Assembly: GCA_013368375.1 (NCBI GenBank) | Contig: JAACJP010000007.1 | Location: 372,001 to 436,000 of the forward strand | DNA from: Tricholomella constricta | Lineage: Eukaryota > Basidiomycota > Agaricomycetes > Agaricales > Lyophyllaceae | Length of the DNA stretch: 64,000 nucleotides | Direction: 5' to 3' | The notes under the pieces: model-generated | Seen by the model: the letters and a program-made list of their open reading frames with translations, nothing else | Told to the model about the DNA's origin: nothing | The model's database searches: none | In this document: positions 42,985-55,114 of the stretch, in pieces | How positions within the stretch are numbered: position 1 is the stretch's first letter | How the letters are laid out: each line of letters opens with the position of its first letter | Position numbers and translations under genes: made by a program

Positions 42985-45900
42985 CTAGTCGTCGCCCGTG
43001 AGGTCGATGACACCTAGATGAACTACGGGAGGATTTTTCCTCTTCGCGCCCGCAGAAGAAGAACTCGCTACTGCAGCCGAAGTCCTTAAAGAAGGCGGCG
43101 GCGCAGTAGCCGGCAGGGCTGAAGGTATTTGCGAAGGAGCAGTAGCAGGAGGATTTCTCGCAGCATCGCCAACCGTAAGAGCAAATGGTTGCAATCCAGT
43201 CAATGCCTTCATGACGTCGCCGTATCGATTGCCCATCAGCTGTGAGATAGCGTCGTCGTCACCGATATTCCTCATAAACACCTTCGCTTGCGCTACGCGG
43301 GTCTGCCACTGCTGGGCAGAGACAATCTCGGGCCGTTTGGTGACTGCCACTCCATGTGGACTGCCGCTCCGTATCGTGACGAAGCTAAGAATATCCGGCG
43401 CAGTACATAATCGCTTCTCAAGATGTAGTCGGCGGGCCTGCACGAGGCGGAATGTCTCCTGAGCTTTGGTGGTCGACATGATGAATGAGTCGACGAGGGC
43501 GCAGTCAGCGCACCCACATCCGATTTTTCGGAGCTTCGAACTATAATTTTGGCCCTGAACCCCCAGGATATCGCGCAGGTAGGAGCCAACGAGGAGCTGC
43601 AGGAAATCGGAGAACGGAGATGAAAGGAGGGCGATTCCCTTCGTGCGCATGACATCTCGAAGCCGGGGTACCAGCGGGGTATACAGTGCTTGGAATTTTT
43701 GCACCGTGGAACCTCGTATCTGTAGAAGACGAAGAAACAATTTGTTGCACGGCCTCATGTGTCCAGTAAGGAGGCAGAGTTCAACAAGCTCGATGATTCG
43801 TTTAACCTTTTGGTCGTCAGACGCAGAAGATTGGCGGTTATAGTATGATCCATAATGCGGATTCGGCTGTGCAACCACGGAGTCCCATTGTGCGACAGCA
43901 GTGTTTAGAAGCTCCTCCACCAAGTTCTGATAAACTTTTTTTTCTGCAGGCTGCATGTCAGCGGTCGAGTCAGCGGTCGCTGCCGGATGCTCTGGGATGC
44001 TATTTTTGTGTTCATGAAGAGAACGCAGAAATGCGATAGCGAACGCGTAAATTGACGGATTCTTCACCAACTGGGGAAGTATTCTAGATCCAGTATTAAA
44101 GAAAGGCTAGATATGTTTGGGTATCGACTTACTCCTTCGCAATAAACACGGCCCCTCTGGTCCGACCGACGGCAACGAGAACAGGGATATCCTCGATCGT
44201 TGGGGACTTAAAAGATGCAAAAGCACGTATAGCCTGACCCTCTGCCCACGTTCGAATTTGCTCCAATTCCTCGGGACTTGCATGTTGAGGAAGTGTCAAA
44301 ATGAAATTGATCTGATCACTTAAACGCGTGGTGCTCTGCAAAATCTCCTCGAAGCTGAAAAAACACACATTGCATGATCACCAAAAGCCTATTTTAGTCG
44401 ATGAAAGAGCTCACCTCAGACGCACACCCTCGAAAGTGAACGTCTTCCAGGCTCGGATGAGTTCATCGGCCCCAAAGGTCGGAAGCGAACCACTCTTCTT
44501 GATCACCGTCTTCCACATGCCGAGGTCCTTCCACTTCAGGGCGTAATCCGACATAAGCGTGGCTGTCGCCTTGTCATTAGCACTGAGGACATTTAACACG
44601 CGGCCTGCCATATCTTTATCATCGGATGTTGGGATATCCGAAGCCGATTTCTTCAGCCTCTGTAGGGCGTATTGAACGCCGCCAGCTGAAAAAAGAATCT
44701 GAGGCGCGTCATCTTCATGTACCAGCACGAGCACGGTTCTCCGATACCCTGTTTGTGATTTCAATCAGGGGGGATAGTTTTCGCGAAAAATCACGGACGA
44801 ACAGTGGTCCAATGATCCAGCACCCTATAAAGCCCGAGATCAGATTCGAGAAGCAGCATTGGTAGCAACAACAACTCACATTCCCCATATACCCTTCGTA
44901 ATCCGTGTCGTCTGGCGTTTCATCTTCAAAAGGCTCCTTGGGAATAAGGTTTTCCTGTGACAACCCAAGCGACCCGTGCCCAAGAAGCGAATTTCCCTCG
45001 AGGTCCACCAGATTCTGGAGTGTCAAATTTGTTTCCATGATTTCGCCCATTCCAGGGGTTCCTCGGTCATCATCATCATCTGAAGAGTTGCCGTAGCCAC
45101 CGTAACGATTGTATCGCTCGCGCTTCCCATAGCTGCGGTACCCATAATCGTCGTCCGCACAGCCATGGACGTGATATTCCAGATTTGCCAGACAGACCAT
45201 GTACCCAAGGTCTTCCGCCACATCCCGCAAATTCGCAACTAGGTGTGCATCCGCGCCTTTCAGTATCTTAGCCCCAGCTTGAAGGTTAGCCACACTGTAC
45301 TCGTGTTCGAGGAGGTAAGCGACAAGGTTATCATCCATTTCTTCATTACCGTATGCCTCTTTGTGCCACTTTCGCAAAACATGCCGGAGGCGATTGACAG
45401 CCGTGTTCATGTCGGGGAGGGTGGGCCGAGGCACACCCGGCACGGCGTGGATGAGGTTGTAGGAAAGGGCCAGACGGTACCCAGATGTTATGGGTTTGAC
45501 TTCGTGCCTGACGTCGGTGTACCACGCGAGCACGGAAGTGTAGAGGAGTGAATTTGGCGCCAGCTCGATGACCTTCGTTGAGGAAGAGTGAGAAACGTGC
45601 ACCTCGCCGCCTGTATACAGCGATGGCAGGACAATAATTACAGTGGCGAACATGCCGTCCGCCTTCTCTGTGCTAGAAAGGTACGGTGAACTTTGGTTAA
45701 CTCCCTTATAGCGTTTGCACGTACTCCTGATGCGGTAAAAAGCTGATGCGCGTTCACAGGTAAGCCAGGCACATAAAGACGTAGAAGCGTAACGTACTGG
45801 GATCCTTCTTCGTATAGAAGAAGCTTATACAGCTCGCATCTTGGTGCAACAGCCGAGGGCGCGACTCCAAGAGCTTCCCAGACAGTCCTGACCACCTGCG

Positions 45901-47084
45901 TCCGCACGAAATCAGCCCAAGCGGGGTTGTCGAACTTCACTTTGGCCGGCTCAATTTCCCAAGTATCGCGAACCTTGGTGTCCACCACTGTGCGCTCACC
46001 GTGACCGAAGGGTGCACGCGCAGAGCACTCGATGATGGCTCGGGCGTCTCTTGTGCTGAGAGGAAGTCCCACATGACCTAAACCGTCGATGTTGAGGCAG
46101 GGATTTGGCGCTGTCGGTACTGTAGCGGCGTGGTAGAAGCTACCCTTAAAATCAAAGTCACCCTGAAGCGCATCCTCCAGGTCGTCCTACATAGTCGGAG
46201 TGCAAATGACATTAGGCCTTGGAAATTGAAACGGAAAGTGGCACATGCCCTTAGGTCTTCGCCCCGAGACACCTCGGAAGACGCATCGTCCAGATCGTCA
46301 TCCACCATGTCATTGTCGTGATCCTGGACAGGGACGCCTGAGTCGCCATCAACAAATATGACATCATTATTTTGAGCTGGAGGCGGCTCAGAACTTGAAC
46401 TTGCTGCTACTGGCGGGTAGACAGTCGGGGGATAATTTGGAGGCAACGCAGAGGCGGGTGTTGCGTCTCTTTCGTTTGAAAATTCCTGAAGTGCGGCCTC
46501 CACCTCATCTGCTTCCGAAGACACGTCGTCAGAGGATTGCGCCATTGTGCCGATCATTGAATCTAGCGTATTGGCTGAGCCCATAGCGACCGAATTAACA
46601 GTCTGAAGAAGATTTATTCATCTTTTGACGAAAGAAAGGCGTTATATTGGCAATTTCGTACCTTAGATACATCGATACAATATTTTTTCGGGAACTCAGT
46701 TTCCGAGATAGACGGTAAATTTGTCGGCGTTTCTTTTCGTACCTCGACAGGATTTTCTGTTATTGTTTCTAAAGTTAGAACCTCGGCATCTGTAGCAATA
46801 ACCTGAAGCTGTTGATTAGAGTCGAGTCGCTGGAAAAAAGTGCGGAACATTACTTCGTTCATAACAGAATCAACATCAGCGTGGGTTTTCTCCAGAATAT
46901 CCAGCGCCGATTGATCAGCCGCCTCCACAGGTCGCTTCTCTTCAAGTGACGCGACATCGTCTACCTCCAAATCGAGTAACTGCGAAGTGACATTCGCCTC
47001 GCTGAATGACGCTCCGAGTTTGCGGGTCGCAGAATTCCTACTACCAGATGCAAGTGGTTCTGGGTTTTCTACTCCTATACCCAT
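42985..47084 (-). CDS. Large 2OG-Fe(II) dioxygenase-like protein
   Basis: Eight exons on the minus strand (47084-46662, 46602-46273, 46186-45798, 45690-44880, 44824-44803, 44748-44415, 44354-44133, 44083-42985) join to 1,209 aa. Residues ~1-240 are acidic and low complexity. Residues ~300-480 look like the prolyl-4-hydroxylase-type dioxygenase fold: KLLLYEEGS, ADGMFATVIIVLPSLYTGGEV, then WYTDVRHEVKPITSGYRLALSYNL with the distal His and the Arg that usually holds 2-oxoglutarate. The segment SPYLSSTEK stands where relatives, as I remember them, carry the HxD metal motif, so catalysis is doubtful. The long C-terminal half is helical and ends in VIDLTGDD, like a SUMO-interaction motif. Exon 5 is only 22 nt but restores the family's LDHWYRRTV junction. 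A decayed copy lies at 33400-35491. Confidence 0.75.
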
Positions 47085-47284
47085 ACTAGTATTCGGCTTT
47101 ATCTGGCGTTGATGATGGGGAGAGGGCAGAGAAACGCTAAGCGTCTAGGAAAGGACGCGTCTGTCACACACGCGTCACGCGTTCCTTCTATTTGGCAGAC
47201 ACCTGCAAATAACGCAAGGACCATTCTATGACTTCCTTTCGCTGAGCAACAGGAGTAGGTTTGCAACCTCTACAAGAAGAGAGC
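47085..47284. promoter_or_regulatory. Shared divergent promoter region
   Basis: Only 200 bp separate the start of the dioxygenase-like gene (leftward) from the start of the methionine permease (rightward), so the two probably share promoter sequence. No clear TATA box was identified. Confidence 0.4.
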
Positions 47285-49643
47285 ATGTCAGTTCATGTAA
47301 GGCAGGAGACTGAGCAGCTCCTGACCTCCGAAGGGAACCTATATGGATCGACCACCGCGACGAGCTTGGGCTCGTCAAGCATGTACAGGAGCCCACTTGA
47401 AGGGGATGCAATACACAGGAGCACAGGAGATGGTAGATCCTTTGACGTTATGACTTTGGAAACCACCTCACTATATATCGCCTACCACCAGATAGACAAG
47501 TTGGAGAATCTTTCGACAACATCCCTCGGGAAAAGCGTAAACTAGGTACTTGGCAGTTCTATTCGCATGAATGAGATTTTGGACTTGGGCTGAACATCAG
47601 AACAATGAACAGGGCTGTTTAGCGTTGTGTTCCTCATCTTCAATCGCGTCATTGGAACCGGGTGAGCCAGATCTCTGATGTATCCTAAACCTTGATCTAA
47701 CTTGGTACGCGTGCACTATCGTTTTTCCTAGGATATATGCGACCCCCAGTGTTATTCTACGCTCCTCTGGCAGCGTTGGCGTCGCATTACTCATGTGGCT
47801 TATCGGTGCGCTTATCGCCGCAGCAGGGACGACGGTCTATATCGAACTTGGTACGGTGAGTTTATGGGCATGGCATGTATGTTTATTTCGACCCTCAATG
47901 CTATTTTCAAGGGACTACCACGCAGTGGTGGAGAGAAGAATTATCTTGAATTTATCTATCGTCGCCCCAAGTTCATGATGACGTGCACTTACTCTGTCTA
48001 CGCCCTCATAACCGTGAGTTCTTATATGACCGCTCTTATTGCAACTTAAACTTTCTAGGGTTCCGCCGCGGCGAACAGTGTTGTTTTTGGCGAATGTGTG
48101 CTCCGCTTTGTTCATCTCTTATCGAGAGAATTTGACTCACCGTCCATCCCAGATGTCATACACTCTCTTTCAATGACTCCGTCCCAATACAACACCCGTT
48201 TTGTGGCCTTCCTTTGCCTGACTTTCTGCCTTCTCGTTCATGGGACAACGCAAAAGGTGGGACTGCGCATTCAGAACATCCTCGGATTCTCGAAGCTCGT
48301 CATCCTTTGCGCAATTGCCGTCTCAGGAATCTTTTGTCTTGCTGGAGTTCCTGGGTTTGGCGTCCAAGATGGGTATGAAAAACCAAGGAATTTTGAGTGG
48401 GACAAGATGTGGGAGGGAAGCGGTACCGGCGCAAACGCTTTCGTGACTGGGCTGTACAATGTCATTTGGTAAGTGACGTTCGTTCATACATCGTGCTATC
48501 GAAGTCCTCATCAAACTCAAGGTCTTTCATAGGATACTCTAATGCCAATTATGCGCTCTCTGAAGTCAAAGATCCCATTCGCACAATCAAACGGGCCGCA
48601 TCTCTGGCAATGATGTTTGTCACGATGGTTTACATGTTTGTGAACGTCGCCTATTTTGCAGCTGTATCCAAAACCGACATCCTTGGGAGTCGTAGAATCG
48701 TTGCGTAGGTCCTTTCAATCATCTCCTGATTGTCTCCCTTAAACATCGCCATCTATAGCGCTCTGTTTTTTCGTAATCTGTTTGGCCCCACAACCGAGAA
48801 GGTAGCAGCCTCCAAGTTACTTATTTGACTTGTAATTAAATTAGACATTCTCGCAGGCACTTAGTGTCTTCATCGCATTATCAGTTCTTGGAAACCTGTT
48901 AGCAGGTCAGTTCTCTCAAGGGCGAGGTTTGTAATAGATTCGCTTTAATGCCTCAATATCTCTACTTATCTGTTTTATTATAGTCGTCCAAGAACTTGGT
49001 CGAGAAGGGATTCTGCCCTATCCCTCTTTCTTCGCGAGCAACAAACCATTCAACGCACCCTTGGCCGGTCTCTTTACGCAGTACCTCGTTTCGTGCGCTT
49101 TCATGGTTGCTCCACCACCCGGTGACGCCTACCTGTTCATGATCAGCTGTAAGTCCACTGCTTAGCTCCGCAACCCGCGAGCATGCCTAAAACTCCTCTG
49201 TAGTATCGTCATACTCTCTCGCAATCATTAACACCCTCGTTTCATTGGGGCTTCTCCTCTTGTACACACGCCCATACCGCGAATGGGACTGGAACCCCCC
49301 ATTCCACGCCCCCAAGTTTGTCATTGTGCTCTTCTGCCTTTCGAACGTATTCCTTGTCATCGTCCCGCTGATCCCGCCTACCCGCGGGTCCAGAGTGTAC
49401 GAGCATCTTCCGTATTGGGTACGTCCTCGTACCATACCTCTCCATCTCGTCTATCACTAAATTATGTGACCTGTGCAGCTTCACGTCTTTGTGGCATACT
49501 TGGTGTCACTGATCGGTATGGCATACTGGTATGTGCGGTGTGTTTGGCTGCCCAGGAGGAATGGGTACAAACTTGAGCGGCAATGGATGCTCCAAGATGA
49601 TGGGGTGCCGAGAAATGTGTTCCGGAAAGTTTTAAGGGATTGA
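47285..49643 (+). CDS. MUP1: MUP1-type high-affinity methionine permease
   Basis: Twelve exons (47285-47432, 47492-47545, 47613-47661, 47732-47855, 47912-48013, 48059-48468, 48522-48704, 48759-48801, 48857-48905, 48984-49148, 49204-49418, 49479-49643) give 568 aa. It is an LAT/MUP1-family amino-acid permease: the first helix carries FNRVIGTGIYATPS, followed by LIAAAGTTVYIELGTGLPRSGGEKNYLEF, then about ten further membrane segments, among them FIGYSNANYALSEVKDPIRT with the family's helix-6 gate region and a VVQELGREGILPYP loop. The ~80-residue N-terminal tail is cytosolic and Ser/Thr-rich, where such permeases carry endocytosis signals. It imports methionine (and possibly cysteine) across the plasma membrane. 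Confidence 0.88.
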
Positions 49644-50598
49644 AATTGCCTTTGTTACGTCCGCTCTGGCTCGGCCGCATCTGGAAATTTCGACAATGAA
49701 AACTCTTGTGAACTACGAACTACGACACTAATATCTCCTGGGATCGCTGACTGAACTCTTGACATACTCTTCAGTAGGTGTCTATCATCTTCCCTCCTTT
49801 ATGATCAGTGGAACTTCGATATGAGGAGACTAGCCCTCTTCCCATCATATCGGGCTGTTCGTCTGTAGAAACGCGCACGCAATCTTTGCAGAGCGCCCAT
49901 CGCGATAGTTTCAATTAAGGAACACAAGTTCTAGTCTATCCCAACTCGTTCCAAGTACGGCCAGAACAGAGCGGAGAAGATATACGAGAAATTGAGCGAG
50001 CAAGTCTGGCCGCATACAACACATAGCATGTTTACGCACGGCATCTGACTGTTTTACGTCGAGGAGAGAGAAAGGCTTGGGCTCGGGGACAATCTCGGCG
50101 GCGGCCCGGGCTGCGATGGTCATGGCGTCAAAGGTGGCCAAGGGGTTGCGGAGCTCGATGTAGGAGGCAGTTAATTGAGCGACTATGACCACGTAGACAG
50201 TGGAGACGACCCACAGCGCCACAGTCTCCCTCCGAGCTAATCAAAGCGGGCGACGGCGACTTTGATTGTCCCTCTGAGCCAATTAAGCCAGCCGAGGAGG
50301 TCAACGATAAATTGGTAGGGAGGAAGGAGCCCTCGGCTAATAAATATTCGGCTCAAGCGGCCTCAAGCCTGACATGAGCACCCTTGAGATCTTGAGACGT
50401 CTGGCGCTCTACAGGAACAGATATTTGTTCTTTGGTACTGCCATCCAATTGCACGTGCACGTATTTTAGTAAAAGATTCATGATATTAACTTGTGACTGA
50501 GGACTCTATTTAGAAGCGAAACACTTGACCGTCTTGCTTACCCCTTGGCCTAAAATTCTCCAACGAACCGCCATCGTACCAACCTTGCAATATCTCGA
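49644..50598. other. Spacer between the permease and the tandem orphan array
   Basis: Contains one possible minus-strand gene (49911-50222, listed separately) and the upstream region of orphan copy 1. Nothing else recognised. Confidence 0.4.
49911..50222 (-). CDS. Possible small membrane-anchored hypothetical protein
   Basis: An uninterrupted 103-codon frame with an ATG start. Residues ~1-22 are strongly hydrophobic (WVVSTVYVVIVAQLTASYI) and could be a signal anchor; residues ~80-100 are again hydrophobic. No family recognised and no intron evident. It may be the terminal exon of a larger gene or a chance frame. Confidence 0.3.
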   Translation of the reverse strand: MALWVVSTVYVVIVAQLTASYIELRNPLATFDAMTIAARAAAEIVPEPKPFSLLDVKQSDAVRKHAMCCMRPDLLAQFLVYLLRSVLAVLGTSWDRLELVFLN

Positions 50599-51163
50599 AT
50601 GCAGTCCCTTGGGCAGGCAATGCAAGTTTTGAGCGTAAGCGTTCCTTACTTATTGGGGCTACGTGGTGACCATTGCAACCCTAATGCAGTTGCACCCATC
50701 CTCCCAACCTACTCCTCAAACCGCTAACACAGCAGGTTTGGAACAGATTACCCTCCCACGTCCCCCGCGCATACCCATTACGAAGGATCGCCGTCTATAC
50801 TACGGCTTTGACGTCGCGAAACAATGGTTCAACGACTACTACGAACAAAATAGTCACCGCATACGGGACTACGATCCTGCCGCCACCACGGTTTGGAAGA
50901 TGTTCGCAGTGACGGCCCTCTTGATAAGTATTTCCGGATGCAAGAACATCTCAGTGGTACATGCGACACATAAGGTTACCGAGCCCAGGACCGAATGCGA
51001 CCCCTTCTCTGGCTATAATCTCATCACCGTGTGCAGCACAACGAGCAGATCGTATCATCGGAGGCCGAATCAAAGGCAGCTGGATAGACTGAGGGACATT
51101 TTCGGACGAGATCCAGAATGGTTTGTCAACCTCAGTGGTGATGATTCGGACTACGATGCCTAG
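50599..51163 (+). CDS. Tandem orphan family, copy 1
   Basis: Two exons, 50599-50634 and 50690-51163, 169 aa. The first exon encodes a short leader (QSLGQAMQVLS); the second begins LHPSSQPTPQTAN, has a Pro-rich stretch, then a conserved globular part (RRLYYGFDV, WFNDYYEQNSHRI, CDPFSGYNLITVCST, RRPNQRQLDRLRDIFGRDPEWFV) and an acidic end. No signal peptide or membrane segment. I know no family like it. The upstream ATG used by copies 2-4 is ATA here (at 50590-50592), so translation would start three codons later. The stop codon overlaps a GTGAGT donor (see findings). Confidence 0.7.
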
Positions 51164-51799
51164 TGAGTTCCCCGCTCTTGACTCTTTCGGCCCGTCCCTG
51201 CTCATGCATTTCATCTGCGTTTGACAGATTATGTCTTCGTCGTGATCCTGGTACGTCAACTTACTAGTGATTTATTCTTGTGTACTTATACCCACCATGA
51301 AGCGCGTGCTGCTGCAGATGTAACATTACTTGGAAACCAAACCTTTCTACTCTGTGCGTCTGATTCCCCGTGCCCCGAATCCGCTATATGTATAGACGTA
51401 TCTTGGGCCTCAGCTATTTGACAAGAGAACGTGCGTTGTATGAGGACTTGGTAGTAATAACGCGGATATTGACCCAATGTATACTAATTCCTGACTTTAA
51501 ATTGAACAATCGCTTGAATTCCTCGGGGTCTCAAAGTTTGATTCGACCTGGTTCCCAGAGTCGTGAAGCCAAAGGTTGTGAAAACCAAAGTCTGTTCCAA
51601 TGGTTCAACCACTCTGGAGTCGTTGACGTGGAGTCTGAAATGCACTTCACTGCGACACCTTTGCCGCATTTTCGATTTGGGACCGGTGTGCACTTTGGCT
51701 CTGATATGGCAGCGCTCGAAGTGAAGCCGATTCAGAAACCAAACAATTGATGTTGTTTCCTCCAAGCCACGTCGAACCAACTTCATATTACCCCCTTTA

Positions 51800-52377
51800 A
51801 TGTCTCAAATGCAGTCTCTTGGGCAGGCAATGCAAGTGTTGAGCGTAAGCGTTTCTTACGTGGTTATTTGTGCTACGTAGCGACCACAACCCTAATACAG
51901 TTGCACCCATCCTCCCAACCTACTCCTCAAACCGCCAACACAGCAGGTTTGGAACAGATTACCCTCCCACGCCCCCCGCGCATACCCATTACGAAGGGTC
52001 GCCGTCTATTCTACGGCTTTGACGTCCCGGAAGAATGGTTCACAGAATATCATGCACAAAATCATCACCGCATACAGGACTACGATCCGGCCACCGATAT
52101 GGTTTGGAAAATGTATATAGACAGGGCCCTCCTGAGAAGTATCACAGGATGCCGGAACCTCTCGATAGAGCGTGCAACCCATAAAGTTACGGACCCCACG
52201 ACCGAATGCGACCCCGTCCGTGGTTTTAAGTATCTCATCACCGTGTGCAGCACGATGAAGAAATCGTATGATCGGAGACCGAACCAAAGGCAGCTGGACA
52301 GACTGAGGGCCATCTTCGGACGAGAACCGGAATGGTTTATCGACGTCTTTGATGATGGTTCGGACTATGATTTCTAG
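51800..52377 (+). CDS. Tandem orphan family, copy 2 (most divergent)
   Basis: Exons 51800-51844 and 51901-52377, 173 aa. Leader MSQMQSLGQAMQVLS. The frame is intact and the core motifs are kept (RRLFYGFDV, ITVCST, RRPNQRQLDRLRAIFGREPEWF), but residues differ over the middle, with a basic/aromatic shift such as MKKSYD for TSRSYH. Intron position and splice signals match the other copies, supporting a real and perhaps differently selected gene. Confidence 0.7.
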
Positions 52378-52906
52378 TGAGTTCCCGCCAAGTTTTGACT
52401 CTGTCGGCCACCCGCTCATTCATTACATCCGCGCTCGACAGGTTGCATCTTCGTCGCGATCGTTTTATTTGCATGTTATGTCGACCAGTTGTTTACTCCC
52501 GTGCATTTGTATCAATCATGAAGCATGCTGGTCCAGATGTAATATCATTCAAACCTTTCTACTCGCGTCTTCGGATACTCCATGCCCTGAATCTGCTATA
52601 TTCTATTTTGGGCCTCAGCTATTTGACTAGTAGCCGTTGTATAAAGACTTGGATGGAGACTAATAAGGCGAATATCGACCCATCTGAATCTTGGACTAGT
52701 ATGTAAACAATCGCTCAACATTGTCCCCTTGCAGTTTGAATGCTTGATTCGACCTGATTCAACCGTGAAGCAATCGTCGCCCGAAACATTGGTTCCAACG
52801 ATTCACTTGCAAATTGTCGCCCAAGTTTGAGTAGCGAAACAATTGACGAAGTTGTTTAGCCTCTACTCCTCTTCCGAGCCACCACATCGAACCAACTTCA
52901 TCTTCA

Positions 52907-53490
52907 ATGTCTCAAATACCGTCTCTTGGGCAGGCAATGCAAACTTTGAGCGTAAGAGTTTCTTCTCCGTGTCAATGTTCTTTAGGGTTAGGTAGTCACC
53001 ACAATCTTGCTTACAGTTGCACCCATCCTCCCAACCCCCTCAAACCGCCAACACGGCAGATTTGGAACGAATTGCCCTCCCACGTCCCCCGCCTTTACCC
53101 ATTGCGAAGGATCGCCGTCTATATTACGGCTTTGAAGTCACGGAACAATGGTTCAAAGACTTCTACGAACAAAATAGTCACCGCATAAGGGAGTACAATC
53201 CTGCCACCGCCACGGTTTGGAAGATGTTCTCAGTCAGGGCCCTCCTCATCAAAATCTCGGGATGTCGGAACATCTCAGTGGTGCATGCAACCCATAAAGT
53301 TGCGGAGTCCATGACCGAATGCGACCCCTTCTGTGGCTATATTCTCATCACCGTGTGCAGCACGACGAGCAGATCATATCATCGGAGGCCGAACCAAGGA
53401 CAGATGGGTAGACTGAGGGCCATTTTCGAACGAGAACCGGAATGGTTTGTCAACCACAGTGATGATGATTCGGCATACGATGATGCCTAG
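52907..53490 (+). CDS. Tandem orphan family, copy 3
   Basis: Exons 52907-52951 and 53017-53490, 172 aa. The second exon is nearly identical to copy 4 in its C-terminal half, so this pair is the most recent duplication or has undergone gene conversion. It carries PLPIAKDRRLYYGFEV and an extra residue before the stop (YDDA). Same intron and same overlap of the stop with a donor site. Confidence 0.7.
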
Positions 53491-53980
53491 TGAGTTCCCG
53501 CTCTTGACTCTGTCCGCCAATCCCCACTTATTCATCTCATCTACGTTTGACAGATTACATATTCGTCGCGATCATGTTATTTGCATTCTATGTCGACTAG
53601 TTATCTAGTCTCGTGTACTTATACCAACCATGAAGCGTGCGCTGCTGCGGATGTCCTTTCTACTCCGTGTCTAATACTCCGTGACCCAAATCTGCTATAT
53701 CTCTATAGACGTGACTTGGGCCTCAGCTATTTGACCTATTTGACCAGCAGCCGTGCGTTGTATGTATAAAGACTTGTAGCAGACTAGCTAGTGAGAGACT
53801 ACTAAGGTGAATATCGATCCATTGTATGACTCTACATCAAACAGTCGCTTGACGTTGTATTCATACTATGTAATAGTCGCTGGCACTCGGCGGTTTTCAC
53901 TGCGCTATCGGTTATTGGAATCTTGGCCTATTACTCCCAACGAGCCACTACATCGAACAGTTCTACATCCTTTGCGTGCA

Positions 53981-54555
53981 ATGTCTGGAATGCAGTCTCT
54001 TGGGCAGGCAATGCAAGTTTTGAGCGTAAGCGTTCTGTAGCAGTAGTCTCTGGGATTACGTGGTGACTACAGCCTTGCTTACAGTTGCACCCATCCTCCC
54101 GACCTCCTCAAACCACCAACACGGCAGATTTGGAACCAATTGCCCTCCCACGCCCCCCGCCTTTACCCATTGCGAAGGATCGCCGTCTATATTACGGCTT
54201 TGAAGTCACGGAACAATGGTTCAACGACTTCTACGAACAAAATAGCCACCGCATACAGAACTACAATCCTAAGTCGACTTGGAAGATATACACAGTCAGG
54301 TCCCTCCTGAGAAGAATCTCGGGCTGTCGGAACATCTCAGTGGTGCATGCAACCCATAAAGTTGCGGAGTCCATGTCCGAATCATGCGACCCCTTCTGTG
54401 GCTATATTCTCATCACCGTGTGCAGCACGACGAGCAGATCATATCATCGGAGGCCGAACCAAGGACAGATGGGTAGACTGAGGGCCATTTTCGAACGAGA
54501 ACCGGAATGGTTCGTCAACCACGGTGATGATGAGTCGGCATACGATAATGCCTAG
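53981..54555 (+). CDS. Tandem orphan family, copy 4
   Basis: Exons 53981-54025 and 54085-54555, 171 aa. It has a three-residue contraction in the middle (NYNPKSTWK versus the longer loop of copy 3) and one extra residue near SESCDPF. Otherwise it is closest to copy 3. The frame is intact. The array ends shortly after it, near 54720. Confidence 0.7.
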
Positions 54556-55114
54556 TGAGTTCCCGCCTTTTGACTCTGTCGGCCAATTCCCGCTCATTAT
54601 TACATTCGCGCTCGACAGGTTGCATCTTCGTCGCGATCGTTTTATTTGCATGTTATGTCGACTAGTTATCTAGTCTCGTGTACTTATACCAACCATGAAG
54701 CGTGCGCTGCTGCAGATGCAACGTTATATAAATTTTGGCTCCCTGCATGAAACTGTCCACAGGCTAGCATTTTCGAACGCGCTCTGATGGCGTCCGTGAC
54801 CAACGTGTGTCTAGGCAGCATCCCTTCGTGGTCGGAGTGAATTGCTAAATGGATGGTTCGTTCACTGGGGCGTACAAACAGAGAGCTCACAGAGCTCGAA
54901 CGCCACGATAGCCATAATTGTAATCGGGAAAGCTAACCTACATATAGCCGTTCTGGTGTTAACTCTGGGAAGTGTGGAAAGTTAAAATGCGGCGCTCTCA
55001 CGAAGGACATGGTACAGGACTTTGATACCTACATTACATATTCGTTCGGGTGATAGAAAAGGGAGTCAGCAGATGGCATGCGTGCGAGGTCATAAACTCA
55101 GACTTGGGCTCGCA
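54556..55114. other. Spacer between the orphan array and TRM44
   Basis: Starts with the copy 4 downstream repeat, then unique sequence without recognised features up to the TRM44 stop. Confidence 0.5.

Larger units (their letters stand above)
50590..54720 (+). repeat. Four-unit tandem gene duplication
   Basis: Units start at 50599, 51800, 52907 and 53981, spacing 1.07-1.20 kb. Similarity covers upstream sequence, both exons, the intron and about 200 bp downstream, including a shared segment with ATGTCGACTAGTTATCTAG in units 3 and 4 and an ACCATGAAGCG block in units 1, 3 and 4. The gaps of 490-640 bp between coding parts hold only these flanks. Confidence 0.85.
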
